From Erigeron canadensis (lineage: Eukaryota > Streptophyta > Magnoliopsida > Asterales > Asteraceae), in assembly GCF_010389155.1 (NCBI RefSeq), contig NC_057766.1, positions 39,813,516-39,877,515 on the forward strand: 64,000 nucleotides of DNA. The letters are read 5' to 3'. Under the pieces are notes generated by a model. That model was not told the DNA's origin, did not search any database, and saw only the letters and a program-made list of their open reading frames with translations. This document shows positions 11,580 through 24,018 of this stretch, in pieces; positions within the stretch are counted from its first letter, which is position 1; the number at the start of each line of letters is the position of its first letter. The position numbers and the translations under genes are program-made.

Positions 11580-12070
11580 TAAAATATATATTAATTAATT
11601 TAGTCTTTTTTTGAAAAAAATAATAATTCATTTTTCATCAAAGTTAAACTTACATGACTGTACTCTGACATAAAATTATAAAACTCAAGCTTGATGAGAA
11701 AGTTCACTGATCAATATAATATTATTAACTTAATTATTAAGCCTAATCGTTTAATCACATTTGTAATTATTAAAATAAATTATTGGGCGTCCAGTATTTA
11801 TCAAGTAGTTTAGGTGTTTGCTGTCATAGATACTCATTAACTTCTTAAAATTGATATGCTTAAATTATACCAGAGGCCAGGCAACCCAAATAAATCAAAT
11901 ATATATTCAAAGTTGTGGTCTATAGGGTGACTATAAAAAAAAAAAAAGAGTTGCAACAAATTAGTTCACAAAATAATTAAAAATTTGATGTTGATTTAAA
12001 ACCAATTATATCATTTAAATTGTTATGATTCAGACTTGAGGTTAAAGAATCCAACCACACATAATGTTTT

Positions 12071-12125
<55 letters not shown>

Positions 12126-13672
12126 TCATATGCAATGTTTGCTCCGACCGTCGACTACATACGTATCTTTTGAAATTTGATAAAAGCATAAATCATCTGT
12201 CATTGTTCTAGTGGAATTTTGATTTTTGGAGTTTTTGTATGCATCATAATTCACAATAGTCAAAATTTGGATCACATTTGCCATATATATGAAAAAAATT
12301 GTACGCGTCTAGAGTCTAGACGATCACTGTCTATTGTTTTGGGTTTTGTTTCCTAAGTCGGGATGGTTGTTAATGGTGAAACGGTTATTACGTTGTTCAT
12401 GTTTAAGTTTGCGTGCGCCGAACATAACTTTTGTAGACAACAATTCTTGTCGATCATATAGGTGCACAATATACAACAATACACTTTACTTTATGTTACT
12501 ACAAATTATCGTGTATAGTTTATTTTATATTTTTTTTGCAAGATGAGTTTCTATCTGGGGACAATTTTAATTATCGTGTATATAGTTAATATGTAAAATA
12601 TCAACGAAATATGTGTTAGGCTGTTAGCTGTTTTGATGTGTCCTCTGCTACATGTGTTGGGCTTTAATTTCGTGTTTGCCTCCCTAGCTTACTTGTCGCA
12701 TATGGGTCCATTTGCAAGTGTTTCCATGAAAAATTGAAAAGGTGACATTTTTTAAGAGGAAAAAAACAAAAAAGAGCAATTTATTTAGTACTAAAGAGGG
12801 CTGGGTCTTGCAAGTGTTTTAATGAAAAATTGACATTTTAAGAGCAAATTATTTTTAAGAGGAATACGAATACTTTTTATTATTATTTTTTTAATTAAAA
12901 CTTGGAGATGTAAAATTTGACATCATATCATGTAACTTTATGTCGGAAGGAGATTCCCTCAAGTTGAAACAACTTGATAGGTCAAGTTAGTATTATAACA
13001 TGAGGGAATCTTCATCCCTTTATTTCCTTCTTCCCATATTCTTGGAAATATAGTCCGGCGACAATAAGGAGCACATTATGCCTTCGTCCTTTGACTTGTC
13101 CTCCATTCATCATCCACAAAACACAATTGGGTTGGACTTATCCTTGAACTCGATCGTCCTTGGTCACTCGTCCCCCTTGGAGGAGTTGTGTAAAGCTTTT
13201 TGTTTTTTTGATTTTGTGAGTATATATATAATAAAATAAAAAGTAGATCTAAAACTATTTCTGGATATAAGGTTGGCCTTAAAAAGATTAGTCCTTTGAT
13301 GGTTTTTGTTGATATGTTGCTGATTAAGACTAGTACTTCTGGAGATGAGTCTTGACATAATGTTGCTCCTAACACTCTTGGAAAATCTTGAACATAAAGG
13401 GGAGGGAGTGGTCTCGGTGTGAAGTCAGCGTTAGACGGTGATTTCCGGTAACACCGTCTTCGGTAGTTTTGCCTCCATTTGGTGACTTGAATTGGGGAAC
13501 TTCACCGAAGAGAGGGGAGGAAGAGGCATGGATGGGGCCCACTTACGGTATTAATTTCAACCGTTCTCCATTTAAAAAATATATATTTATTTTTGAGATT
13601 TAATGCGGATGATGAACGAAGAAGAAGACTGAGAGTAGTGGTGTGAGAATGACTGGCCAAACAATATTGATA
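11580..13672. other. Intergenic with a 53-T tract, no gene seen
   Basis: There is no convincing exon. A run of 53 consecutive T occupies 12072-12124. It may be the A-tail of a retroposed element on the minus strand, but no matching SINE or LINE body was recognised beside it, and polymerase slippage is an equal explanation. Frames such as 13076-13375 (minus) look like chance. Confidence 0.5.
12072..12124 (+). repeat. Poly(T) homopolymer tract, 53 bp
   Basis: Uninterrupted T run after ATAATGTTTTG and before GTCATATGC. Such length is unusual for a stable genomic tract, and assembly error at this site is possible. Confidence 0.95.
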
Positions 13673-14919
13673 TTTTCTCCGTCTCATATTAAATGTCTAA
13701 TTCTAACTGGTTAAGTCTTTTGTTATTAACTTTGATAGTAAAATTTTGCGTTTGTATTATATGACACTTCATATAAAAGATATGGATCAACTGAATTTTA
13801 AATATACATTTCAGTTTTTATTTATATGACTTTCATCAATTATAGAATATAAACAAAGATATTTACGCTAAAAGCTTTAAGCTAAAGACTCGACAAGTCA
13901 AAATTTAACATTTAGGGTCGTTTGGTTCACATACTGTTTTTGAAGGCATTGAAATTTGTTAAAAGAATTAAAATTTTAAGAAATTAGTAAAATTTGTTGG
14001 AATTGAAACTTGAATGAATTATAACTTGTTCATGTTAGGTTGACCAAAATGGAATGAAACTTTCAAAATATAAATAAAAACAATAATTTAATTAATATAT
14101 TTTATAAAATTAATATTAGTATTATTTATAAGATAATAAATATTTTATTAAAATTTATAGTTTTTATAAAATAATAAAATATTTATAGACTAACACTATT
14201 TTTTATTAGATAAATAAACTATTTATAAAATAAATATTTTTTTATAAAATAATAGTTAAATTTTATAAAATAATAATTGTCAGAAAATAATCATTAATAG
14301 TAATGTTATTTTGTAACAACAATAATAATTAAATATTAATAGTTTATAAAATATTAATCTTTTTATAAAATAATAAAATTTTTATAAAAATAATAAAAAA
14401 AATTATATACTATTATTATTTTTTATAAATAAATAACTTTTTCATAAATTAAAATACTTTAAAATATCAATAATATTTTATAAAATAGTAATTAATTATA
14501 AGAAAATTATAAGTTATTGCCAAAATATAATCATTAGCAATAAAATTATTTTTAATACATAATGATAATAAGAATAAAAAATAAATGCACTTTTAATTAT
14601 CAATTAATAATATAAAGACTATATAATCACATCATAATAATTTAAAAAGAGTTGTTTTTAACAAATTTTAAATTCCATTAAAATTTTAAATTTTCTTTTC
14701 AATTTATCAAAGAATCTTGAATTCCTTAATATGATAGAATTTGAAGAATTCCAATTTTTTTTCCATACATACCAAACAAGTTTCCATACGTACCAAATAA
14801 GTGATGCAATGGAATCTGAATTACATTCTGTTAACCAAACATGTCATAGAACGAAATTCAGATTTCAATTCCATCAAATTCTGCGAACCAAACACCCTCT
14901 TAGTAAGAGACGGAGTGAA
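13673..14919. mobile_element. Stowaway/Mariner-like MITE split by a later insertion
   Basis: The left tip TTTTCTCCGTCTCATATT is matched by inverted AAGAGACGGAGTGAA on the right, flanked by TA at 13671-13672 and 14920-14921. CTCCGTC termini and TA duplication are typical of plant Stowaway elements. Removing the 985-bp insert at 13915-14899 and one TTA leaves about 260 bp, the usual Stowaway size. Confidence 0.7.
13915..14899. mobile_element. PIF/Harbinger-like element, 985 bp, nested in the Stowaway-like MITE
   Basis: Termini are GGGTCGTTTGGTTCAC and, inverted, GAGGGTGTTTGGTTCGC. TTA duplications lie at 13912-13914 and 14900-14902. GGGTGTTTGGTT tips and a TTA duplication point to PIF/Harbinger, though some hAT elements share the tip. 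The middle is extremely AT-rich (TTTATAAAATAATA-type runs) without coding capacity. The left tip has drifted by a few bases. Confidence 0.65.
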
Positions 14920-16250
14920 TATTTATGGAATATCAATTTTCATTTAGTTAAGCCCTTAAACTATTGTTTATTTATAGAAAAAAGTTATATCACTTTTAAT
15001 AAATTTTCTTTTGACCCTATTCTATATTATAAAATTTTATAATTTAATTTAATTAGTTTTTAACTTAATATAATTTGTTTTGTTTAATAAGTTTATTTTT
15101 ATTGAAATGGTGAGGCCTTAAACTAATTTTTTTAATCGTGTATATTGCGTTTTTATTGATTCAATTTATGAAAATCTAAGAAAAACAACTGGAGAGGATT
15201 TCAACGAGATGGAAAAGTGTGTTATGTTGTATGTTTTGTCATTTCTACTTTCTTTGTAGCCAAGTGATTAGACATATTGATATGAATAATTATCTTATAC
15301 ACTTATTTTTTTTTATTGTTTTGTTAGAGGTTCTTATGATAGGTAAATAACAAAACTGTATACATAACATATCTTTTATACTATATATATATATTGTTTA
15401 TGCTTGAGTTCTATTGTTAGGCCGGTGCTTATAGGGTGTCCCCCCACGCGTCCCAAGACCCAAAGACGCTCCTCCCCTATTGAAAGCTTACGTCCTTTTG
15501 TCTACGTCCGTCCAACACTTCTTCCCGTGGAACACTCATGGACGCTCCATGTGGGGCCAGATTGCATGTTACATCCAATTAAAAAATTTTTTTTTTGAAT
15601 GTTTCGAATTTGAGCCTTCAATGGCTAGTTGGTCGTCTTCCTAAATGAACAAAGCCACTACCTAAAAAACGAAACCAAATCTCCAATTTTTTCGCATATT
15701 GCAACCGAACCAAATCGTGTTGTTGTTTTGTTTTGAAATAAATTGTCGTTATGAACAATCATGGTTTTAATTTTGTTGTAACTTTTTTTTAAATAAATGT
15801 AGTGTGGTTTTATAATAAAATGTGTTACAATTAATTTTGTGTGTTTTAATGTTAAATAAATATGAATTTTGTGTGTTTTAATGTTAAATAAATATGTTGG
15901 TTAAATATATATATATATATAATATATATTTATAAAAAATGTTAAAAGAATTGATAATGTGGTGAAGAAATTCTAAAAAAGCTGTCCTTATAGACAGTGA
16001 GTGTCCTGAAGAGAATTCTGGATTATGTGATGCTGATGTGGGAGTGAAGAAGTTCCAAGAAGTTCCCACTTATAAGCATAGCCTTGTAACTCAAGATCGT
16101 GGATTTCAAGCTTGTGTTTCCAAAATCCAATATTCATTTTTTATATTAAAGTAGTAAAACAAGTAAATTCACCAAATTATATAAATAAATTGTTATCTAT
16201 TTTGAGAGGTAGAGAGACACGGATTTTCATATATATCTGTTCATATAGCT
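14920..16250. other. Intergenic upstream of the ABCG gene
   Basis: No coding segment. 15419-15560 is a locally GC-rich stretch (GTGTCCCCCCACGCGTCCC) that looks like a decayed repeat fragment. 15830-15900 contains a short direct repeat of AATTTTGTGTGTTTTAATG. Distal promoter elements of ABCG may lie here but none can be assigned. Confidence 0.45.
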
Positions 16251-16260
16251 CTATATATAC
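16251..16260 (+). promoter_or_regulatory. Putative TATA box of the ABCG gene
   Basis: CTATATATAC lies about 210 bp upstream of the ATG at 16471. Transcription would start near 16285, giving a 5' UTR of roughly 185 bp that contains no in-frame ATG extension of the protein. Confidence 0.45.
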
Positions 16261-16470
16261 ATGTCTGATCTCGGTTCATCTTTTAGTCATACGTTAAAAA
16301 AGTTTTCCCCATAGAGTTATCATTTTTTATCTTCACACTCACATCTCATGTGTTTTCCTTATCAGCAACTCTAAGAAATCTCTTTTCACTGAAATATATA
16401 CATACAAAATATAAATCGCCGATAACAGTTATCAACATTCAGCTAGATAGGGACTCATTCGGGTTAGAAG

Positions 16471-18687
16471 ATGTCAGCTCGTATAGGAGTAGCGGACTTC
16501 GGGGAGTCGTCATATTCGGCACCGCCTTCTCCGACTCTCGGCGAGCTCTTGAAATGCGTGAGTAATTCAACAAACGATAGAAATATTGTTGACGAAACAC
16601 ATCTGGAAATGAACCAGATGAGCCACATGAACAACGAGCAGCCTGATCATTCGTTACCTTTCGTCTTATCGTTTACTAATCTGACATATAGCGTGAAGAT
16701 ACGAAAAAAGATTGGTATTCCAGCTATATTTGGAGACCGGAAAAGACCGGTCTCTGTACCAGCAACCGCGGCAGATCCAGTTGCTGGTGAGAATTTGCTT
16801 TCAAGAAACAAAGTTTTGTTAAATGACATTTCTGGTAATGCTAGGGACGGCGAGATACTCGCTGTCCTTGGCGCGAGTGGCTCCGGGAAGTCCACTCTGA
16901 TTGATGCTTTAGCGAACAGAATCGCTAAAGGAAGTTTAAAAGGAAATGTTACTTTGAATGGGGAAGTGTTGGAATCCAAGTTGTTGAAAGTGATTTCGGC
17001 TTATGTTATGCAAGATGATTTGCTATTTCCTATGTTAACCGTAGAAGAAACTTTGATGTTTGCTGCCGAGTTTCGCCTTCCTCGATCTTTATCAAAGTTG
17101 AAAAAGAAGCAAAGAGTTCAAGCACTAATTGATCAGTTAGGTCTCCGAAACGCGGCAAACACCGTCATCGGCGACGAAGGACATAGAGGTGTGTCCGGTG
17201 GTGAAAGACGTCGTGTTTCGATAGGAACTGATATCATTCACGATCCTATCATACTCTTTCTCGATGAACCGACATCCGGGCTAGATTCCACGAGTGCGTA
17301 TATGGTTGTAAAAGTATTACAACGTATCGCGCAAAGTGGAAGCATTGTGATCATGTCCGTACACCAGCCTAGTTTTCGGCTTCTTGGTTTATTCGACCGG
17401 TTGCTATTTCTATCTCGTGGTCAAACCGTTTACAGCGGCTCGCCTTCAGGCCTGTTATCGTTTTTTGCTGATTTCGGCCATCCGATTCCGGATAAAGAAA
17501 ATCGTACGGAGTTTGCTCTGGATTTGATTAGAGAACTGGAAGGGTCACCAGGAGGAACAAGAAGCCTAGTCGAATTCAACAAATCGTGGCAGGTTTTGAA
17601 ACGATCGCGTCACTCTCAACTCACGGGTGATGAAACCCCAACTCACGGGTTATCGCTGAAAGAAGCAATTAGCACGAGTATCTCACGTGGTAAACTTGTT
17701 TCCGGCGCTACAACCGATATTAGCCCGACTTCAATGGTGCCTAGTTTCGCGAACCCGATATGGAAAGAGATCATAGTTTTGTCAAAACGTACCATGACGA
17801 ATTCATGGAGAATGCCGGAGTTATTTGGAACTCGGTTAGCTGCAGTTATGGTTACCGGGTTTATCCTCGCCACAGTGTTCTGGAAACTCGATAACTCCCC
17901 GAGAGGCGTTCGTGAACGTATAGGATTTTTCGCGTTTGCAATGTCGACGACTTACTACACATGTGCAGATGCGTTGCCTGTTTTCATACAAGAACGTTTT
18001 ATTTTCATGAGAGAAACCGCTTACAACGCTTACAGACGTTCATCCTACGTTCTATCTCATTCGATAGTAGCCGCTCCTTCACTCATTGCATTGTCAATCG
18101 CGTTCGCAGTAATTACATTTTGGGCCGTTGGACTCGACGGGGGAGCTTCTGGATTCTTCTTCTACTTTTTCATCATCTTGGCCTCATTTTGGGCCGGAAG
18201 CTCTTTCGTTACGTTTCTATCCGCGGTTGTGCCTCATGTTATGATTGGATATGTGGTTGTTGTGGCGATCTTGGCTTACTTTCTTCTATTCAGTGGTTTC
18301 TTTATAAACCGTGATCGAATTCCTGACTACTGGATTTGGTTTCACTACATTTCTTTGGTGAAATACCCGTACGAAGCGGTTTTACACAACGAGTTTCAAG
18401 ATCCTAATAAATGTTTCGTTAGGGGAACGCAGATTTTCGATGGCAGCCCTCTTGCAGTCGCGGACGACTCGATTAAATTGAAGTTGTTAGAAAACATGAG
18501 TGAAACATTAGGATTTAACATCACGGCAACCACATGTTTGACCACTGGTTCTGATATACTGAAGCAGCAAGGGGTCACTGATTTGACCAAATGGGAATGC
18601 TTATGGATTACAGTTGCTTGGGGTTTCTTCTTCAGGATCTTGTTTTATTTCTGCTTGTTACTTGGAAGCAAAAACAAGAGGACTTAA
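16471..18687 (+). CDS. ABCG (WBC) half-size transporter, ABCG1/2/6/16/20 clade
   Basis: Plasma-membrane ATP-driven half transporter of 738 aa, encoded by one exon, as is usual for this clade. The ATP-binding domain comes first: Walker [10 protein letters not shown] (134-142), signature VSGGE (241-245), Walker B ILFLDEP (261-267), and H-loop His in SVHQP (298). A six-helix ABC2 membrane domain follows from about residue 430 to the C-terminus, ending in the typical Cys-containing last loop. The N-terminal SPTLGELLK motif (20-28) marks the clade of Arabidopsis ABCG1, 2, 6, 16 and 20. Known members export suberin, wax or sporopollenin precursors for roots, seed coats and pollen walls. All catalytic residues are intact, so it should be functional as a dimer. 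The substrate cannot be read from sequence. A plant poly(A) signal (AATAAA) lies near 18820. Confidence 0.95.
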   Translation: MSARIGVADFGESSYSAPPSPTLGELLKCVSNSTNDRNIVDETHLEMNQMSHMNNEQPDHSLPFVLSFTNLTYSVKIRKKIGIPAIFGDRKRPVSVPATAADPVAGENLLSRNKVLLNDISGNARDGEILAVLGASGSGKSTLIDALANRIAKGSLKGNVTLNGEVLESKLLKVISAYVMQDDLLFPMLTVEETLMFAAEFRLPRSLSKLKKKQRVQALIDQLGLRNAANTVIGDEGHRGVSGGERRRVSIGTDIIHDPIILFLDEPTSGLDSTSAYMVVKVLQRIAQSGSIVIMSVHQPSFRLLGLFDRLLFLSRGQTVYSGSPSGLLSFFADFGHPIPDKENRTEFALDLIRELEGSPGGTRSLVEFNKSWQVLKRSRHSQLTGDETPTHGLSLKEAISTSISRGKLVSGATTDISPTSMVPSFANPIWKEIIVLSKRTMTNSWRMPELFGTRLAAVMVTGFILATVFWKLDNSPRGVRERIGFFAFAMSTTYYTCADALPVFIQERFIFMRETAYNAYRRSSYVLSHSIVAAPSLIALSIAFAVITFWAVGLDGGASGFFFYFFIILASFWAGSSFVTFLSAVVPHVMIGYVVVVAILAYFLLFSGFFINRDRIPDYWIWFHYISLVKYPYEAVLHNEFQDPNKCFVRGTQIFDGSPLAVADDSIKLKLLENMSETLGFNITATTCLTTGSDILKQQGVTDLTKWECLWITVAWGFFFRILFYFCLLLGSKNKRT

Positions 18688-20581
18688 AGTGTCAACAACA
18701 CAAACTTCATGGTAGTGCTTTGTAAGTTTTTAAGTTTGGCGGGAAGTCAAAACAAACATTCAACTTCTTATATTTATTTTGCTTTCTTTTTGCATTACTT
18801 TTTTATTATTATTATTAAATAAAAATTGTAATATAATACAACAACTATTTATCATTAATTATTGTATGAAAATATTAGCTAAAGGATGGTTTCATAGGAA
18901 TTAAATTCTTGTTGTTAGATATGGTTGGGAAGTATTGGACCCATTTGAACATTTTTGGAATTTTTTCCTTCTTACGTATATAGCTCGACATTGTCGAAAT
19001 ATGAAATGAAATGACGATACATGATAAGGAAAAGATACAAGTCGGTTCAAGGAAAACAAATTCAAGGTAGAATATGATAGATATCGAAAAAATATACATA
19101 TTTTATTAACATATGAATGATAACGGTTGTGTTTCACATATATATATATATATATATATATATGTCATTGTAGTGCTAGCAAGAAATTATTTTATAGATT
19201 ATTCTCCCGTCTACAAAATTTGTGATATATATATATATATCTTCATCAAACATAAAATAAACATAGAGAAAACACAATGAATGTATATATGTTTTACTTT
19301 TTTGTATCTTCAAACTTAATTAAAAATATCTAAAAACACTTTCTTCATCGATATTTAATGATGTTTTTTTAAATAAATCAAATATGGAGTCTTTGAAAAG
19401 TCCCAAACAAACCTAATGGACATGAATCACATTATTTCTAATACGTTAAAAGGCAATAGTATATGATCGAAACTTGAATGTGACTGCAATAAATGGGGTT
19501 GGGTAGGCCGGGTGGGGGTGGGAGTTGGGAGGTGAGAACCTTCGTCGTCTACAAAACTTTTTACATTATGTATATATATGTAGACTATGTATGCGCGTCA
19601 TAAATGAATGAGTGTTAAAGATGAAATTTAAAGCTAGCCAAGGGGTACATAACTATAGAAACAAGAGTTTGGTGGCAAAATTGGTTGCCTAAATTATTAC
19701 TCTTATTACTCCATCTATCTACCCCTTTTTTGCCAAATATTATCAACCTTCAATTCTTATTGCTAACTTCAATGAGATGCTCTCTCCATTTGTATCATAA
19801 GCAATAGTTACATATATCAATCTTATACCCGTACTATACATATACAGTTAATTACATCAATTTAGTTTATGATTATTTATCTAGATAGATGAGCGTGCAA
19901 TGCGACAAACACAATTGGTAATCGTGACTGATGTTGATGGCAGTGGCGAGAGTTCATATCAATCATGACACTTATAAGTTAAAAAATATTAAAATAAATG
20001 AGAAGATGTGCAAGAAAAATAGAGTTATATATATGAGGTTTATCCTTTTTGTTGGTATAATCAATAATAAGCTAAATTTCCATACATATAAAAATAAAAA
20101 TGTTGTATACATATCTAATCTAAAATTAATTATAATAAGTTAAATTTCCATACATATATAAAAGTGTCGTATTTTCCAGTTTTATAATTTTTGTGATTAC
20201 AATCAATATGATATATTATGTTATTAATTACATAAAACAAAAGGTAATTACCCTCTATGTATGAGTTCCATGGCCTTGTGAAAATCACATAACACGCATG
20301 AACACTGTATATGGTCAAATTGTACACCATTTTTATGATCAAAAGGTTTGGTGAGAAGCATCAAATTCATGAAAAAGACTTGGTACACAATCACATGCTC
20401 ATTCAATACGTCGATCAGTATGTTAATCTTGCTATCAAAACACATCATATCATGTTGCTTTTAATTAATTAATTAATTAGTTGCGTGTTACACTGTTTAA
20501 TTTGTCGAATTTCAAATGATCGAACACAAAAATCTTTTAGCAAGCATAACAACTTAGATTAGGGATATGTATGTAGGGATT
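18688..20581. other. Intergenic downstream of ABCG, no gene seen
   Basis: AT-rich, with TA microsatellites near 19139-19163 and 19230-19242. Frames here encode only AT-biased, low-complexity peptides. Confidence 0.5.
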
Positions 20582-20777
20582 GGATATTGTAAAACAAGTA
20601 TTAAAGTAAAACAAATAGTATAAGATTTTGACCCTTAGATCATGATTACATTGATGCACGGATATTCACGAAGCAATTGATGCACGATGATTTTTACGAT
20701 GAACTGTGATTTTTAGTGAAGAGACAATCTATCGTTTTAGTATTTGTTTTAGTTTGATATTTTTTTTTATTTTACCC
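20582..20777. repeat. Inverted-repeat MITE family A, copy 2 (about 196 bp)
   Basis: It starts GGATATTGTAAAACAAG and ends TTTTATTTTACCC. It is collinear with the copy at 7880-8067, including the shared internal TTAGATCATGATTA and GAAGAGA blocks. The two copies differ by scattered substitutions and small indels, so neither is young. Confidence 0.65.
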
Positions 20778-21405
20778 AAAATCTATATACGTAATTAAAA
20801 AGCCTATTATATAGGCGCATATTTCTTTTTCATGAAAACAATTTCGGATGCAATAACCATAACCAATAATCTTCATATATATGTAGTTCTAGGTCATTTG
20901 AACATGTCGACACCTGTGTAGTTCAATACTTAGAGGGTCGTTTTCTTTTAAAAAAAATTAAGAGGATTTGGTACTGGAAAAGAGTTTGAACTTTCTTTTT
21001 TTCTTGTTATACCCAGTATTAAGTTAACATAAATTATTTTTTTTTAATTAAATTTCCTTAAATTTTTTGAACCTAACGGCTTTTGATGGGAAAGTGAATA
21101 CTCATGTTAATGATAACGCGTTCGATGTGACATGTATAATCCTATATCGGTTAATTTGATGTTTATTTTATTTGGAATTATGGATATACCTAAACAACAT
21201 TAAATAATTATCTAAAGCCGTAAGCCCGTAAACACCCAAGTGGTTAATTAAAATAAGTAATGAGGTAGGGAGTAAATCATCAAAAATATACAAAATCATT
21301 TTAGAGAGAGAATTCTCACTCTAATTTATCCTTTTATCACCTTAGGTTCGTAAAGAACTTAGTAGGTTTGCACTATAAAGTTGAGGATATTAAAAGGATA
21401 ATACG
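20778..21405. other. Intergenic, no gene seen
   Basis: AT-rich with no exon-like frame on either strand and no repeat boundary that I can place. Confidence 0.45.
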
Positions 21406-21913
21406 TACTACAAAAAAAATGCATTTATTCACACTTCCTCTAAAGAAGTGTGAAAAAATTTCTTAATTTATTCATGCTTAAAAATGTTTAAAAAGTATAC
21501 ACACATAAAAGTGTAAAAAATTTTGAAAAATTATAATTTTTTCACACTTATGTATGAGTAAAGAAAAAATTCACACCTAAACGTGTGAACAAATGTCAAA
21601 TATATTCACACTTAAAAGTGTAAAAGTCAAATTGTAACACCTAATTTCTCCACACCTTCCTTGTGTGAAGAAATTTGTTGTTACAAATTATTCCTTACAC
21701 TTCTAAGTGTGAACAATTGATATAGTTTTACACACTTGGAAGTGTGAACTTTTTTTTCTCACATATATAAGTGTGAAAAATTTATGATTTTTTAAATTTC
21801 TTCACACTTTTAAATATGAATACTTTTTAAATATTTTTAAGTGTGAACAAATTAAGAAATTTCTTTACATTTTTTTAAAGTAAGTGTGAATAAATGACAT
21901 TTTTGTTGTAGTG
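21406..21913. mobile_element. CACTA-like fold-back element, copy 2 (508 bp, TSD ACG)
   Basis: It begins TACTACAAAAAAAATG (first base changed from C) and ends with inverted CATTTTTGTTGTAGTG. Perfect 3-bp duplications ACG lie at 21403-21405 and 21914-21916. The interior repeats AAGTGTGAA / TTCACACTT units in both orientations, mirrored about the middle, as in copies 1 and 3. It carries no open frame. Confidence 0.82.
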
Positions 21914-23333
21914 ACGGTTAAAACCTCATTTTGATTGAGCTTAACATTCAATGCTCCAACAATAAGGTTTTGGTAATGACACCGCGATCATCACTAAAAA
22001 TTAATATGGTGCATTCAAATTTGTTAAAAAATTCAATGATAATTTTTAATTAGGGTTTTTTGCTAACGAAACCCTTCGTTAAGCTGCATTATTTAGTTGT
22101 ACAATTACCATAAAATTCATGGGGTGAGGTTTTAATATAAAAATGTAGAATCTTATTATGCACGTTAAGTGAAGCCTAAGAGTTTTGTTTACCATTTTTC
22201 TTTTGATTATATAATATACAAATTTTTAAACATTTAATAAATTACTCTCATTTTCCTTAAATATATTCCGGTTAAACCAATTAAGACTATGCGTTCTACG
22301 AGTAATACATAACGATAGATTTATAGTAGTCTAGGAAATCAAATTAGGAAAGAAAAAACTAGCTCCAGCTCTCTTTCTCGATTAATTTGGCTTCTTCTTC
22401 ACCCTTCTATATAAAGAAGGAAAACCGTTCCTTTTACCAACTGCGTTTAATTTATTAATTTCTTTCTACTAACTATGTTATTTGAACTCAAATAATAGAT
22501 CGAATAGACATGAAATATAATATATGGGATTTTGGGTATATAGTGGGGAAAGTGGTCTGTTTTATACGTGTATATAGTGGGGAAAGCGGTCTGTTTTATT
22601 ATTGATTTTGGGTAGTTACGTAAATAAATAAAAAATAAAAAAAGTTCAAGGGCAAATAAGTTATTTCAAAGACAAAAATATTTAATAGATGGGGGATTTG
22701 TTTTATTAGGGAGTAAAGATAGAGATGTTACTTGCAATTTTGTTTTATATTCATAAATAATTATACTCATGATTAAAATTCGTATACTTAAAAATATAGT
22801 AACAAAGTAAAAAGTTCATACACTTAAAGGTGATTTCTTTTAGTAAATAAACTACTTATATATGTTTATCAAAACTTATAAAGAAATAGAGCCATAGATC
22901 TTAAATGCCGCTAAGAGTCATGTATTATGTCCAGACGTTATATAATGTTTGCTTCAAGATTCTTACTCCATTTAACCTCGAATATTATATTATTATAATA
23001 TTATTTAAAAAAATGATAAACAAAATCTTTAGGGCTTATTAAACGTCTTTTATATCAAAAGCCCCACCGTCTGAATTTTATTGTAAATATACAACTATTT
23101 AATGCATTTTAAAAAAACTCTTATATCTTCGTTTAGCAAAATCCATAATTATTTATGCTTTAAGAAAATCTGAATAGATTGATAGAGATAGCTTTTATTT
23201 TAAGTCAACATATTAAATGTATTCAACTTTTATTGATTTTTTAAATAGGAGTACAATTCATCATCGTTCTCATATGTATATGCTCTCGAGAATTTGTTAT
23301 ATGATTTAAGTTTCTTAAAAAGAAATCATATCA
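21914..23333. other. Intergenic with repeat fragments, including a paralogue of the MULE target site
   Basis: No gene seen. 22540-22600 holds a short direct duplication of TATATAGTGGGGAAAG. 22590-22730, read on the minus strand, matches the sequence on both sides of the Mutator-like element at 34947-39144 and is listed separately. Confidence 0.5.
22590..22730 (-). repeat. Dispersed repeat, uninterrupted copy of the MULE insertion site
   Basis: The minus strand reads TAACATCTCTAT ... CCCATCTATTAAATAT ... GTCTTTGAAATAACTTATT ... TTGCCCTTGAAC. The same order occurs at 34902-34946, is interrupted there by the Mutator-like element, and resumes at 39154. It therefore supplies an empty-site paralogue with only one copy of the 9-bp target. 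Confidence 0.75.
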
Positions 23334-23656
23334 TCTATACTCTATATTAAAGAAAATATCCCCATGTTGAAAGTTACATGGGGGAAAATGTCTAAAATGC
23401 CCTCCTATGTAATATTTTTACCTACAAGACTACAACCCTTTAAAATATTTTCACATACACTATTCTCTTAACATTAATAGTTAAATTACACTATCAATCC
23501 TTTATTTTTCTAAAATATCTTCATTAACCTTTTAAATCAATTACTTTTATATGAATTATCTACGACACTTGACGTCGCATCTACCACCAACACTCGCCTC
23601 CACCACCACACCATCGCCGTCACAACCACCACCGCATCGCGCGGGTATAATGCTAG
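23334..23656 (+). mobile_element. Non-autonomous Helitron, 323 bp
   Basis: 5' TCTATACTCTATATTAAAG preceded by A; 3' short hairpin CCGC-ATCGC-GCGG, then GTATAATG and CTAG, followed by T. A proline-type CCACCACCA-rich segment lies upstream of the 3' hairpin. A degraded relative of this 3' part occurs at about 39280-39390. Confidence 0.65.
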
Positions 23657-24018
23657 TATGAATAAAAATAATTTAACTTATGTAATTAAAAAAAAGATAT
23701 TACCTTATTATGTTGAGAAAAATAATAACAAAATATTGAATATTTGAAGTACACATGGACGTTAATTCGAAAAGATATAGTATGGGAACTAAAAAGTAAT
23801 ATATTTATCTAAATAAATAAGAAATCATAGATACGTAAAGACTTTTAATTTGATATGGAATGTTCTTAAGTTTCCGTAATAGTTATAATTATTAATGGTA
23901 TCTAAAATATTGGATTATTTATTAATACAAACTAAAATGACACGTGTCATTTAAATATCACGCCAAGTGTTAATCAAAGAATATTACAATCCTGTTCTAG
24001 TTTATTGATATATGTATA
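23657..24018. other. Spacer between Helitrons, no gene seen
   Basis: AT-rich, no exon-like frame. Confidence 0.4.

Noticed and set aside
12072..12124. Poly(T) as the tail of a SINE or processed pseudogene
   Set aside because: No element body, promoter boxes or target duplication were recognised next to it; kept only as a homopolymer.
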